Positions 43,058 through 52,476 of a stretch of DNA of 64,000 nucleotides are shown here, in pieces; position 1 is the first letter of the stretch; each line of letters begins with the position of its first letter. The notes beneath the pieces are model-generated. The model was not told the origin of the DNA, made no database searches, and worked only from the letters and a program-made list of their open reading frames with translations. This DNA is from Xenophilus sp. L33 (GTDB taxonomy: Bacteria; Pseudomonadota; Gammaproteobacteria; Burkholderiales; Burkholderiaceae_C): assembly GCF_009765735.1 (NCBI RefSeq), contig NZ_LMUW01000054.1:632-64631 (forward strand), in the 5' to 3' direction. The translations under genes and the position numbers were made by a program.

Positions 43058-45220
43058 TCAGGTGCTGCTGGTGAACACCACCACCGAGCGGCCGGTCGCC
43101 AGGTAGTCGCCGAAGCTCTTGCTGTCGTCGCCTTCGAGGCCGATCTGCGGATCGGTGGTGTCCAGGCGCAGCTTCCAGCCGCCGACCGGCGGCGTCGGCA
43201 GCCGGAAGGGCACGCCCTCGTGCCAGCCGTTGATCACGATCAGCACGCTGGTGTCGTGCGCCTCCTGCGGGATCGCGGAAGCGGGCGCGCGGCCGTCCAG
43301 CAGCAGCGCGAAGGAGCGGGTCTGCTTGTCTTCCCAATGCTGCGGCTTCAGCTCCTCGCCCGAGGGTGCGAACCAGGCCGAGTCGCGCCGGGTCAGTGGC
43401 TCGATGGCGGCGCCGGTGAGGAAGCGGTTGCGCCGCAGCACCGGCAGATCGCGCCGCATCGCCAGCAGGCGCTTGACGAAGTCGGTGAGCGAGCGGCCGG
43501 CGTCGCCGCCCGCCAGTTCCCAGTCGACCCAGGAGATGTCGTCGTCCTGGCAATAGGCGTTGTTGTTGCCCTGCTGGGTGCGGCCGAACTCGTCGCCGGC
43601 CAGCACCATCGGCGTGCCCTGCGACAGCAGCAGCGTGCTCAGCTGGTTGCGCTGCTGGCGGGCCCGCAGGTCGAGCACCGTCTCGTCGTCGGTGGGCCCT
43701 TCGGCGCCGCAGTTCCAGGAGCGGTTGTCGGAATGGCCGTCGCGGTTGTCCTCGCCGTTGGCCTCGTTGTGCTTGTCGTTGTAGCTCACGGTGTCGGCCA
43801 GGGTGAAGCCGTCGTGCGCGCTGATGAAGTTGACGCTGGCCCACGGCCGGCGGCCGCGATGGTTGAAGCGGTCGCCGCTGGCGGTGAGCCGCTGGGCCAG
43901 CGCCGGCGCCATGCCTTCGTCGCCCTTCCAGAAGGCGCGCACCGTGTCGCGGAACTGGTCGTTCCACTCGGCCCAGCCGGGCGGGAAGCGGCCGACCTGG
44001 TAGCCGCCGGGGCCGACGTCCCACGGCTCGGCGATCAGCTTGATGCTCGACAGCACCGGGTCCTGGCGGCAGCTCTTCAGGAAGCCGCCGCCTTCGTCGA
44101 AGCCGTCGGGCTCGCGCGCCAGGATGGTGGCCAGGTCGAAGCGGAAGCCGTCGACCCGCATCTCGGTGGCCCAGTAGCGCAGGCTGTCGGTCACCATCTG
44201 CAGCACCCGCGGGTGGCTCAGGTTCACGGTGTTGCCGGTGCCGGTGTCGTTGATGTAGTAGCGCGGGCCGGGGCCCTTGCCTTCGAGGCCGCCGGGGCCG
44301 CCCGGCATCAGCCGGTAGTAGCTGGCGTTGTCGATGCCCTTGAACGAAAGGGTCGGGCCCAGTTCGTTGCCCTCGGGCGTGTGGTTGTAGACCACGTCCA
44401 TGATCACTTCCAGCCCGTGCGCGTGGAAGCGGTCGACCATGTGCTTGAACTCGTCGATGTTGGGGCCGTCCATGTAGCGCTGGTCGAGCGCGAAGAAGCC
44501 GATGGTGTCGTAGCCCCAGTAGTTGGTCAGGCCCTTGTCGGTGAGGAAGGGCTGGTTGAGGAACATCTGGATCGGCAGCAGCTCGACGCTGGTCACGCCC
44601 AGGTCGCGGATCGGGCCGATGACCTCGTCGCGCGCCATGCCGGCGAAGGTGCCGCGGAACTGCTCCGGCACGCCCGGATGCTTCTGGGTGAAGCCGCGCA
44701 CGTGGGCCTCGTAGAACACGGTCTGGTTCCACGGCACGCGCACGTCGTCGGTCTGCACCCATTCGAAGCGGGAGTCGACCACCACGCACTTGGGCATGAA
44801 GGGCGCGCTGTCGCGCTCGTCGAAGCTGAGGTCGCCGTCCGGATGGCCCACCGTGTAGCCGAATACCTCGGGGCCCCACTTCAGCTCGCCCATGTGCGCC
44901 TTGGCATAGGGGTCGAGCAGCAGCTTGTGGTGGTTGAAGCGGTGGCCGTTCTCGGGCTCGTAGGGGCCGTGCACCCGGAGGCCGTAGCGCGCGCCGGGCT
45001 GCAGGCCGGGCACGAAGCCGTGCCAGACCTCGTCGGTGTATTCGGGCAGGACGACGCAGCCGAGCTCCGTCTGGCCCGACTCGTCGTAGAAGCAGACCTG
45101 CACCTTGGTGGCATGCGCGGAGAACACCGCGAAGTTGACGCCTTCGCCGGTGAAGCTGGCGCCGAGCGGATGCGCGGTGCCTTCGGACACGGTGAAAGGC
45201 GGAGAGTCGGTTTGGGACAT
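43058..45220 (-). CDS. glgX: Glycogen debranching enzyme GlgX
   Basis: A 720-residue GH13 enzyme, the normal length for GlgX. An N-terminal CBM48-like domain (GASFTGEGVNFAVFSAHATK) precedes the catalytic barrel, with VIMDVVYNHT, VDGFRFDLAT (nucleophile Asp), LIAEPWDVGP (acid/base Glu) and FISAHDGFTL (transition-state Asp). It removes alpha-1,6-linked limit-dextrin branches. No other glg gene is in the window. The ATG at 45220 gives the family N-terminus; an upstream in-frame ATG at 45268 adds 16 low-complexity residues. Confidence 0.93.
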   Translation of the reverse strand: MSQTDSPPFTVSEGTAHPLGASFTGEGVNFAVFSAHATKVQVCFYDESGQTELGCVVLPEYTDEVWHGFVPGLQPGARYGLRVHGPYEPENGHRFNHHKLLLDPYAKAHMGELKWGPEVFGYTVGHPDGDLSFDERDSAPFMPKCVVVDSRFEWVQTDDVRVPWNQTVFYEAHVRGFTQKHPGVPEQFRGTFAGMARDEVIGPIRDLGVTSVELLPIQMFLNQPFLTDKGLTNYWGYDTIGFFALDQRYMDGPNIDEFKHMVDRFHAHGLEVIMDVVYNHTPEGNELGPTLSFKGIDNASYYRLMPGGPGGLEGKGPGPRYYINDTGTGNTVNLSHPRVLQMVTDSLRYWATEMRVDGFRFDLATILAREPDGFDEGGGFLKSCRQDPVLSSIKLIAEPWDVGPGGYQVGRFPPGWAEWNDQFRDTVRAFWKGDEGMAPALAQRLTASGDRFNHRGRRPWASVNFISAHDGFTLADTVSYNDKHNEANGEDNRDGHSDNRSWNCGAEGPTDDETVLDLRARQQRNQLSTLLLSQGTPMVLAGDEFGRTQQGNNNAYCQDDDISWVDWELAGGDAGRSLTDFVKRLLAMRRDLPVLRRNRFLTGAAIEPLTRRDSAWFAPSGEELKPQHWEDKQTRSFALLLDGRAPASAIPQEAHDTSVLIVINGWHEGVPFRLPTPPVGGWKLRLDTTDPQIGLEGDDSKSFGDYLATGRSVVVFTSST

Positions 45221-45341
45221 GGGCGGCGTGGGTGAGGAGTGAATGGAGGCCCCGGAGGGCGCACTCATTCTGGCCGTCGCCGCGGCCGCCGTTCGTAGGC
45301 CGGCGGCGCTTCCCAGCGCAGTCTGCGCGCGAGCCGCCCGG

Positions 45342-45845
45342 CTAGCGGGCCCGGAAGGAAGGCCCGTTCACGTAGTCGTCGCCCACGTTCCAGTGGTCGA
45401 CCACGCCGTTCGGGTCGAGGTAGACGTAGAGGAAGCGGTCGTCGTTGATGTGCCGATAGCGGTAGGTCCAGACGTTGCCGTTGAACGAGAAGATCCGCGT
45501 GATCTCGTACGGCCGGCCGTAGGTGCGCATCAGGTCGGGCTCGCGCCAGACGCCGGACTTGATCGTGCTGTCGAACAGGCCCTCGTCCATTTCCTGGCGC
45601 ACCGAGTAGACGCGGCCGGCGGCATTGACGTCGACGTTGGTCACCTGGAAGCCCAGCGGCGCGCGCGAATACTGCAGCCGCTCGCCGCCGTCGAGCGGGT
45701 AGGTCGAGGTCGGCGGGCCGAGCTGCTGCAGCGCCCGTTCGCGGGTCACGCCGGGCGTGAGGTTGGCCGGGTCGCTGGCACAGGCGGCCAGGGTGAGCGC
45801 GGCGAGCGCGCCGGCGGTGATTCGAAAAATGGCATTGCGTGTCAT
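45342..45845 (-). CDS. Outer-membrane-type lipoprotein, BamE/SmpA-like
   Basis: A 167-residue protein with a lipoprotein signal: the lipobox is LAAC with Cys22, and Ala-Ser at +2/+3 predicts outer-membrane sorting. The N-terminal mature part (NLTPGVTRERALQQLGPPTS) resembles the SmpA/OmlA (BamE-like) fold, and a second copy-like segment follows (GVWREPDLMRTYGRPYEITR). GGAGGCTCCC directly before the ATG at 45845 is a good ribosome site. Probable envelope role; not the canonical BamE. Confidence 0.8.
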   Translation of the reverse strand: MTRNAIFRITAGALAALTLAACASDPANLTPGVTRERALQQLGPPTSTYPLDGGERLQYSRAPLGFQVTNVDVNAAGRVYSVRQEMDEGLFDSTIKSGVWREPDLMRTYGRPYEITRIFSFNGNVWTYRYRHINDDRFLYVYLDPNGVVDHWNVGDDYVNGPSFRAR

Positions 45846-45948
45846 GGGAGCCTCCGGGCGTGGATTCTCGTCGCGGACGGTCCGGTTCAATACCCGACGA
45901 TCGCGCTGAGTCTCTCCCGCGGCGGCGCGAACGGCCGCAGGACGGCGC

Positions 45949-46308
45949 CTACACCCCGCGAAAGAGGCCGCGGCGCTGGGCGCCGATTGCGGTCACCGCC
46001 GCGCAGCACACCAGATTCAGGAGCGCGATCAGGGTGAAGAAGACGTCGTCGACCACCAGTGCGCCGTAGGCCACCGCGGTGCCGTTGGCGATCACCCAGG
46101 AGCCCCACGTCAGCAGGGAGACCGAGCGCGCGCCGTCGCTGCTGCGCCAGACGGCGAGCATCTGCGGCACGTAGGTGAAGACCCGGGCCGCATTGGTGAG
46201 GATGTAGGCCCAGGCGATGGCGGAATTGGGCGAGCAGGGCACGGCGAGAGCGGTCAGGATCATGGCGGCCCACTTTAGGAAGGGCATCGCATCGAGGGAA
46301 TGCCGCAT
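45949..46308 (-). CDS. SemiSWEET/PQ-loop-like small membrane protein
   Basis: Up to 119 residues with three hydrophobic helices. The segment TYVPQMLAVWRSSDGARSVS followed by WGSWVIANGTAVAYGAL is the PQ-loop pattern of SemiSWEET-type half-transporters (helix 1 with PQ, loop ending Ser-x-x-Ser, helix 2 with Asn and Tyr). Dimers of such proteins carry small sugars. Starts at 46308, 46287 and 46263 are all possible; none has a clear ribosome site. Identification is by motif only. Confidence 0.6.
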   Translation of the reverse strand: MRHSLDAMPFLKWAAMILTALAVPCSPNSAIAWAYILTNAARVFTYVPQMLAVWRSSDGARSVSLLTWGSWVIANGTAVAYGALVVDDVFFTLIALLNLVCCAAVTAIGAQRRGLFRGV

Positions 46309-46356
46309 CCGCGTGGGGCATCGCGCGAGTGCGGGATGCGCCTGCCGCGCCGCGGT

Positions 46357-48234
46357 TCAGCCGCCGGCCTGCACCGGCGCGCGCAGCCGCACGCGGGTGC
46401 CGCCGGCGTCCTGCTCGAGCTCGAGCAGCCCCTGCAGCTGGCGCGCCCGCGCCTGCATGTTGACCATGCCGCGGCCGCGGTTCGCGCGCGCGCCCGCCGC
46501 CGCCTGGCCGTTGTCGGCCACCTCCAGCTCGACGAAGCCGGCGTCGCGGCGCAGGCTGATCGCCACCCGGGTCGCCCGCGCGTGCTTGAGCACGTTGGTG
46601 AGCGCCTCCTGGGCCACGCGCAGCCATTGCAGCGCGGCCTTGGGCGGCAGCTCCAGGGCCTGGTCCTCGCCCAGGTCGAGCGTCCAGCTGGGCTGCACGC
46701 CGGCCTCCTCCAGCTGGCCCTGCCAGCGATGGCGGAAGCTGCTCCAGGCGGCGTGGAAGTCGTGCTGGTCGGGCGCCAGCGCATCGAGCGCCAGGCGCAT
46801 GTCGGCGATGCAGCCACGCAGCGCGTCGGCAATCTGGCCGCCGTCCATGTCACCGCGCTCCACGCGCGACAGCGAGGTGAAGAGACGCGAGCCGAGGCCG
46901 TCGTGGATCTCGCGCATGATCAGCTGGCGCTCCTGCGCCGCCGCGGTCTGCTGCTGCAGCGCGGCCATCCGTGCGAAGTTGTCGGCCAGCGCGCGCTCGC
47001 GGTCGTCGACCTTGGCCTCGAGCGTCTGGTTGAGGTCTTCCAGCGCCGCCAGGGTGTGGATGAAGCGCAGGGTCAGGAGCCCGCCCATCGTCACCAGCAG
47101 CAGGTTCGCCGCGTGGTGCAGCAGGAAGATGCGCTCGGCCGCCCAGGCCGGCCAGAGCCGCGCGATGCCGCCGGCATCCCAGGCTACCGCGTAGTCGTGC
47201 ACGCCGGCCACGACCGCGATCACCAGCGCCGCCGGCAGCACCGCGGCCGCCACGGTCCGCTCGCGCGCCATGTGCCAGAGCGAGAGCACCAGGATCGCCA
47301 GCCCGATCGGGATCAGGCCCGCCGTCCAGACCCGGTTGACCAGCGGCTCGGCGGCGACGCCCTGCAGCAGCAGCCACAAGGGTCCGATCACCGCGTAGAG
47401 CGTCATCGCGCGCTCGATCCTCACCTTGCGCAGGCCGACGAACTGCATGGTGAAGATCGCCATCACCACGATGAAGCCGCCGGTGGCGGCCAGGTACAGC
47501 ACCCGCCACGCCAGCCAGCGATCGGCCGGCACCTGCTCGACCACGAAGGTCAGCGTGCGCATGCCCCACAGCAGCGCCGCCAGGCCGAAGAGGCCGTAGA
47601 GCACCTCGGCGCGGCGGCGCCACCAGATGAAGAGCACGAAGACAGACACCAGCAGGCACACCACCGCGGTGATCTGCGGCATGGTGCGCACCCAGAAGAG
47701 CCGCCGGTCGTCGACCGGCTGCAACTCGGCCTCGGGCCCGACCTGGATGCGCGGGAAGCGTCGCAGCGGCTCGTCGCCGGCCACCGCCGCGCGGATCGCC
47801 AGCACGTTGGCGGCGCTGCGCAACGCGGTCGGTGGCAAGGGCACGAGATGCGGCCGGTCCCAGCGCACGTGGCGTTCGGCATCGCTCTCGGCCACCTCGG
47901 CCACCCGCTGGCCGTTGAGCCAGAACTGGCCGCCGTTGTAGAGGTAGGGCAGGTACACCGCCCAGTCGCCAGTGCCCTCGGGCGCGTCGAAGACGGCGCG
48001 GTACCAGGTGGCGCCGGCGGCTGTTCCCGAAGGCAGCGAGGCAGGGCTGCCGCTGGCGATGTCGGGCAGCGCGATGGTCGACCAGGGCCGGTCGTCGGCC
48101 GGCGGCTCGGCGTCGTCGGCGTGCAGCGACTGCACCTGGACCAACGCGTGGATCCGCTCGTTCACCTGCGCCGTCGCGGGGAAGCCGACGAGGCAGAGCA
48201 GCAGGAAGAGCCACGGCCAGGGCGACCGCCTCAC
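46357..48234 (-). CDS. NarX-type sensor histidine kinase with periplasmic and 7TM sensor domains
   Basis: A 625-residue kinase: signal anchor (residues 5-22), periplasmic beta-sandwich (about 25-175, with WYRAVFDAPEG and FWLNGQRVAE, resembling the DISM extracellular domains), about seven membrane helices (about 180-385), a coiled coil, HisKA_3 with MREIHDGLGSRL (His444) and an HATPase (VAQEALTNVLKHA, ADNGQ, GRGMVNM). The GTG start at 48234 overlaps the response-regulator stop (GTGA), and the long frame upstream is only a shadow of that gene. Ligand unknown; DISM domains often bind carbohydrates. Confidence 0.88.
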   Translation of the reverse strand: MRRSPWPWLFLLLCLVGFPATAQVNERIHALVQVQSLHADDAEPPADDRPWSTIALPDIASGSPASLPSGTAAGATWYRAVFDAPEGTGDWAVYLPYLYNGGQFWLNGQRVAEVAESDAERHVRWDRPHLVPLPPTALRSAANVLAIRAAVAGDEPLRRFPRIQVGPEAELQPVDDRRLFWVRTMPQITAVVCLLVSVFVLFIWWRRRAEVLYGLFGLAALLWGMRTLTFVVEQVPADRWLAWRVLYLAATGGFIVVMAIFTMQFVGLRKVRIERAMTLYAVIGPLWLLLQGVAAEPLVNRVWTAGLIPIGLAILVLSLWHMARERTVAAAVLPAALVIAVVAGVHDYAVAWDAGGIARLWPAWAAERIFLLHHAANLLLVTMGGLLTLRFIHTLAALEDLNQTLEAKVDDRERALADNFARMAALQQQTAAAQERQLIMREIHDGLGSRLFTSLSRVERGDMDGGQIADALRGCIADMRLALDALAPDQHDFHAAWSSFRHRWQGQLEEAGVQPSWTLDLGEDQALELPPKAALQWLRVAQEALTNVLKHARATRVAISLRRDAGFVELEVADNGQAAAGARANRGRGMVNMQARARQLQGLLELEQDAGGTRVRLRAPVQAGG

Positions 48235-48950
48235 AGCAGGCCCATCTGGCTCGCTTCGTAGACGGCTTCGCTGCGCGAGTGGACGGCCAGCTTGCGGTAG
48301 ATCTTCTTGACGTGCGCCACCACCGTGTGCGGCGAGATGCCCAGCACTTCGGCGATGGTCTCGAAGGTGAAGCCCTTGGCGGTCAGGCGCAGCAATTCGG
48401 TCTCCCGTTCGGTCAGCGGATTGGCCGCCGACGCGGCGGCCGGCGGCGGCGCCGACTCTGGCTGCGGCGGCACGCCCGGCCGCACCGCCAGCCGGAAGCG
48501 CGACAGCACGCGGCGCGCGATGCCCGGGCTGATCGGCGCACCGCCGGCACGCAGCTCGTGGATGCTGGCGACGATGCGATCGGCCGAGGCGTCCTTCAGC
48601 AGGTAGCCGGTGGCGCCGGCCTCGATCGAGCCGACCACGTGCTCGTCGTCGGCGAACATGGTCACCACCAGCACGTCGCAGTCCGGATGGTGTTGCGCGG
48701 CATGGCGGATCAGCTCGATGCCGTCGATGTCCGGCAGGCCGAGGTCGACCAGCAACACGTCCGGCCGCTGCAGGTCGAGCATCGCCTTGCCGGCCAGCCC
48801 GGTGGACACCGCGGCGACCAGGCCGAGGCCCGGATCGCCCAGCACCGCGTTCGAGAACCGGCGCAGGAACTCCGGCTCGTCCTCGACGACGAGGACGCTG
48901 GTGGTCGATCGGGCCCCCTCGGCTTGGTTCTGCGACATGGTGAACGACAT
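48231..48950 (-). CDS. NarL/LuxR-type response regulator
   Basis: A 239-residue regulator paired with the downstream kinase. The receiver has VLVVEDEPEF and phospho-acceptor Asp69 in LLVDLGLPDIDG; a proline/alanine-rich linker (about 150-175) leads to the HTH with LTERETELLRLTAKGFTFET and SPHTVVAHVKKIYRKL. Starts at 48950 or 48938 are both plausible. Target genes are unknown. Confidence 0.9.
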   Translation of the reverse strand: MSFTMSQNQAEGARSTTSVLVVEDEPEFLRRFSNAVLGDPGLGLVAAVSTGLAGKAMLDLQRPDVLLVDLGLPDIDGIELIRHAAQHHPDCDVLVVTMFADDEHVVGSIEAGATGYLLKDASADRIVASIHELRAGGAPISPGIARRVLSRFRLAVRPGVPPQPESAPPPAAASAANPLTERETELLRLTAKGFTFETIAEVLGISPHTVVAHVKKIYRKLAVHSRSEAVYEASQMGLL

Positions 48951-49071
48951 GATGGAATCGGTGGCATTCTCGCCGCCGCCCCGGCGCCGGACCATAGCGC
49001 GAAGGCGCTATCGCCAGCATCCCGTGGCATCCCTAGGCTCCGGGCACCCTCCTTCAAGGAAGCACGCTTCG

Positions 49072-49692
49072 ATGCAGACCCTCGACCAACTGCTGACCCG
49101 CGCCCTCGGCATGCGCGGCCGCGACACGCTCTACTGGCTGGGAAGCGGCGGCACCGATCCTTCCTCGCCGGTCGCGTCCCAGGCGCTGCCGATCGGCAAG
49201 CTCTGGCCCGGCCTGCCGCAGGATCAGCGCGACATGCTGCGGCCCCTGGCCGAGGCGGCCGGCCTCGACCTGGACGACCCGACGCTCGTGCGGCCGGCCT
49301 GCGACTGTTCCGGCTTCGTCTGCTGGGCGCTCGGCTTCCCGCGCAAGGCGTCGCATGCCGCGAGCTGGACCAGCACCGACGGCTGGATCTCGACCGACAG
49401 CATCTGGCAGGACGCGATGGGCGCGCAGGGCTTGTTCGTGAAGCGCACCCAGGCCACGCCGGGCTGCCTGGTGGTCTATCCGCGCATCGGCAGCGGTCAC
49501 GCCCAGGGCCACGTCGGCATCGTGACCGAGGTGGATGCAGCGGGCCGTCCGACGCAGGTCGTGCATTGCTCCGCGAGCAATTTCGAGAACGCGCCGTTCG
49601 ACGCGATCAAGACCACGGATGCGGAGGTCTTCACGTGGCAGGCGAAGAGCGTCTTCGCCTGGTGCCGATCCGTGCAGGCTAGTGCAGCTTGA
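49072..49692 (+). CDS. NlpC/P60-like cysteine peptidase or amidase
   Basis: A 206-residue protein. CDCSGFVCWALG puts Cys79 in the nucleophile position of NlpC/P60 and CHAP-like folds, and GHAQGHVGIVTEV supplies His147. No signal peptide is visible, which is unusual for a cell-wall hydrolase; it could be a cytoplasmic amidase or a secreted toxin/effector-like protein. AAGGA stands about ten bases before the ATG. Its end overlaps the end of the NDH-2-like gene by 14 bases (convergent). Confidence 0.75.
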   Translation: MQTLDQLLTRALGMRGRDTLYWLGSGGTDPSSPVASQALPIGKLWPGLPQDQRDMLRPLAEAAGLDLDDPTLVRPACDCSGFVCWALGFPRKASHAASWTSTDGWISTDSIWQDAMGAQGLFVKRTQATPGCLVVYPRIGSGHAQGHVGIVTEVDAAGRPTQVVHCSASNFENAPFDAIKTTDAEVFTWQAKSVFAWCRSVQASAA

Positions 49693-50986
49693 GGGCCGGC
49701 TGGTACGCATGTCCCAGCCAGTCCACCAGCATCCGCGCGATGCCGCCGCGCCAGCCGAGGATCGAGAACTCGTGCTGCCGGTAGAGCATCGTGTAGACCA
49801 GCCGGGCACTGAGCCCCTGGATCGCATGGTCCTTGCTGTGCTGCCCGAAGCGGGTCGTGAGGTTGCCGGCGGCGCCGCCCTCGCCCAGCGACACGATGGT
49901 GCCCGCGTTCTCGAAGCGGAACGGCTTCACCGCGCGCTCGTGCTCGCGCGCCTCGATGGCCTCGGCCAGGTAGCGCGCCTGCGCGGCCGCCACCTGCGCG
50001 GTGTAGGGTGCCGGCCGGCCGGTCGCCGGGTCGGTCCATTCGGCGCAGTCGCCCAGCGCATGGATGTCGGCCAGGCCCTGGCATTGCAGCAGCGCATTCA
50101 CCGGCACGCGGCCCGAGCGGGTGCGCGGCAGCGCCGGCATCTGCTCGAAGACGCGCGGCCCGCGGATGCCCGCGGTCCAGATGCGCAGGTCGGCGACGAT
50201 GCGGCGGCCGTCGTGCAGCACGATGCCTTCACCGTCGACCTCGGTGACCTGCTGACCCAGCACCACCTCGATGCCGCTGCGACGCAGTGAATCCTGGGCG
50301 TAATCCGACATCTCCTGCGGGTTGCCGTTCAGGAGGCGCTCCGAGGCCTCGACCACCACGATGCGCACCCGGTCGGCATCCAGCCCGGGCTCGTGCTGGC
50401 GGAATTCGTCCATCGCATGCTTGATCTCCGCGGCCAGCTCGACCCCGGTGGCGCCGCCGCCGATCACCGCGATCGACAGCCGGTGCTGCTGCCCGCGCGC
50501 CGCGGCGAAGGCGCCCGCCAGCAGCGCCGCGCGGATCTGGCCGGCCTGCTCGGCGGTGTTGAGGAAGAGGCAGTGCGCCTTGGCGCCCGGCGTGCCGAAG
50601 TCGTTCTCCTCGCTGCCGAGCGCCAGCACCAGCGTGCCGTAGCGGATGCGCCGGCTCGGCAGCACCTGCCGGCCTTCGGGGCCGACCAGCTCCTCGAGCT
50701 CGATCTCGCGCCGGTCCGGATCGATGCCGGACAGCACGCCCGGCTCATAGCGGTAGTGGTGCTCGCTGGCATGCCCGACGAAGGAGCTCTCGGCATCGGC
50801 CTGGCTCTGCATCGCGGTCGCGATCTCGTGCAGGCGCGGCTTCCAGATATGGCCGAGCTGGCGGTCGACCAGCACCACTTCGCGCCGAGGTCTGCGCCGG
50901 CGCGACAGCCGCGTCACCAGCTCGAGCCCCGCGGCACCGCCGCCGACCACCACGATGGGGTCGCCCGTTTCGGCCGGCGCGCTCAC
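49679..50986 (-). CDS. ndh: NDH-2-type NADH dehydrogenase / FAD-dependent oxidoreductase
   Basis: A 435-residue flavoprotein. FAD-binding VVVGGGAAGLELVTRL is at the N-terminus, NAD-binding IAVIGGGATGVELAAEI near residue 175, and the second FAD motif IHALGDCAEW near residue 310. The C-terminus GWRGGIARMLVDWLGH resembles the membrane-anchoring amphipathic helix of type II NADH dehydrogenases. The GTG start at 50986 overlaps the DUF427 stop (GTGA). Likely role: NADH to quinone electron transfer. Confidence 0.82.
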   Translation of the reverse strand: MSAPAETGDPIVVVGGGAAGLELVTRLSRRRRPRREVVLVDRQLGHIWKPRLHEIATAMQSQADAESSFVGHASEHHYRYEPGVLSGIDPDRREIELEELVGPEGRQVLPSRRIRYGTLVLALGSEENDFGTPGAKAHCLFLNTAEQAGQIRAALLAGAFAAARGQQHRLSIAVIGGGATGVELAAEIKHAMDEFRQHEPGLDADRVRIVVVEASERLLNGNPQEMSDYAQDSLRRSGIEVVLGQQVTEVDGEGIVLHDGRRIVADLRIWTAGIRGPRVFEQMPALPRTRSGRVPVNALLQCQGLADIHALGDCAEWTDPATGRPAPYTAQVAAAQARYLAEAIEAREHERAVKPFRFENAGTIVSLGEGGAAGNLTTRFGQHSKDHAIQGLSARLVYTMLYRQHEFSILGWRGGIARMLVDWLGHAYQPALKLH

Positions 50987-51384
50987 GGCAGGCTGCGGAT
51001 CAGCACCGCGTTCGACTTCGATTCGTCGAAGGCCAAGCGGTCCTTCAGGTCGGCGTGCTCGTCGTAGGGCTCCTCGTAGCTCCAGGCGAGGTCCTTGACC
51101 GACCGGCCGCCCGCATCGAAGCCGAAGTAGCTCGAGGTGCCCTTGAACGGGCACTGGGTGCTCGTGTCGGAGCGCGCGGCGAGGTCCATGCGCACGTCCT
51201 CGCGCGGGAAATAGAAACGAGGCGGACAGCCGTCCTCGTCGACCTGCAGCACGTTGCGCGAATCGGCGATCGTCTCGCCGTGAAGCTCCACGGTCATCCG
51301 CGCCGGCACCGGCGACTCGAGGACCTTGTGGTTGGGGGCACGTTGGTGGCCAGGGGATTTGCTCATCGTGCGATTGACGCCCAT
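50983..51384 (-). CDS. DUF427 domain protein
   Basis: A 133-residue protein. DSRNVLQVDEDGCPPRFYFP, then DTSTQCPFKGTSSYFGF and AWSYEEPYDEHADLKDRLAF, are conserved DUF427 blocks. Function unknown. I chose the ATG at 51384 because GGAG lies six bases upstream; 51366 and 51417 are in-frame alternatives. Overlap with the dehydrogenase start suggests translational coupling and perhaps a shared role. Confidence 0.82.
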   Translation of the reverse strand: MGVNRTMSKSPGHQRAPNHKVLESPVPARMTVELHGETIADSRNVLQVDEDGCPPRFYFPREDVRMDLAARSDTSTQCPFKGTSSYFGFDAGGRSVKDLAWSYEEPYDEHADLKDRLAFDESKSNAVLIRSLP

Positions 51385-51486
51385 CGCTCGCTCCACCGCG
51401 AGTGGCGATGCGCTCATGCCCGTGTAGGCGAGTTCTCGCGCGCCCCCCTAAACTCGGTCGCCGAATCGACCTCACCGGGAACCGCC

Positions 51487-52476
51487 ATGCGTCCATTGCC
51501 GAAGCCCTTCCTCCGCATCCTGGCCTGCTGCGCACTGGCTGCGGCGTCGAGCCTCTCGGCCGGCCTCGCAGCCGCCGCGGACCTGGCCGACCGCCCGGTG
51601 CGGATCATCGTGCCCTTCTCCGCCGGTGGCCTGGCCGACGTGCTGGCCCGCGTGGTCGCGGCGAAGCTCGGCGACCAGATGCCCAAGGGCGTGATCGTCG
51701 AGAACCACGTGGGCGCAGGCGGCAACATCGGCGGCGAGCTGGTCTACCGGGCGCCGCCCGACGGCAGCACCCTGCTGGTGTCCAGCCCGGGCCCGATCGT
51801 GATCAACCAGGGCCTCTATCCCGCCCTGCCCTTCGATCCGGCGAAGTGGGCGCCGGTCACCATCCTCGGCTCGGTGCCGAACGCGCTCATCGTCAGCCCG
51901 ACGCTGCCGGTGAAGACGGCCGAGGAATTCATCGCCTACGTCAAGGCCCATCCGGGCCGGGTGACCTACGCGACGCAAGGCAACGGCACCACCTCGCACC
52001 TCACCGGCAAGCTGTTCGAACTGCTCACCGGCACGCAGATGGTGCAGGTGCCCTACAAGGGCGACGCGCCGGCGCTGACCGACCTGGCGGGCGGCCAGGT
52101 GGACGTCTTCTTCGGCAGCGTCGGCGCCGCGCTGTCGCTGCATCGCGGCGGCAAGGTGCGCATCCTGGCCGTGGCCGACGACCACCGCGCCGCCACGCTG
52201 CCCGACCTGCCGACGATGGAGGAAGCCGGGTTGAAGGGCATGCGCAGCGTGACCTGGTACGCCATGGTCGCGCCGCCGGCCACGCCGCTGGCGGTGCGCG
52301 AAGGCCTCAACGCGGGCGTGACCAAGGCGCTCACGGACCCGGCCACGCGCGAGCGCTTCGGGCAGCTCGGGCTGGACGTGGTGGGCGGCAGCGTCGGCGA
52401 CACGGCGCAGTTCCTGCAGCAGGAGACGTTGCGCTGGCAGAAGCTGATCAAGGACGCGCACGTCACGCTGGATTAG
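51487..52476 (+). CDS. Bug/TctC-family solute-binding protein
   Basis: A 329-residue periplasmic protein with a Sec signal peptide (about residues 1-30, ending AAA-AD). RPVRIIVPFSAGGLADVLAR, VENHVGAGGNIGGE and VPYKGDAPALTDLAGGQVD are the Bug-family hallmarks. Such proteins bind carboxylates and usually serve tripartite tricarboxylate transporters, but no TctA/TctB gene is in the window. It lies upstream of the regulated aldehyde dehydrogenase unit and lacks the shared palindrome itself. Confidence 0.9.
   Translation: MRPLPKPFLRILACCALAAASSLSAGLAAAADLADRPVRIIVPFSAGGLADVLARVVAAKLGDQMPKGVIVENHVGAGGNIGGELVYRAPPDGSTLLVSSPGPIVINQGLYPALPFDPAKWAPVTILGSVPNALIVSPTLPVKTAEEFIAYVKAHPGRVTYATQGNGTTSHLTGKLFELLTGTQMVQVPYKGDAPALTDLAGGQVDVFFGSVGAALSLHRGGKVRILAVADDHRAATLPDLPTMEEAGLKGMRSVTWYAMVAPPATPLAVREGLNAGVTKALTDPATRERFGQLGLDVVGGSVGDTAQFLQQETLRWQKLIKDAHVTLD

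Noticed and set aside
46357..49020. An 887-codon frame that would fuse the sensor kinase to upstream sequence
   Set aside because: The part above 48234 shadows the response-regulator gene; the GTGA overlap gives the true start.
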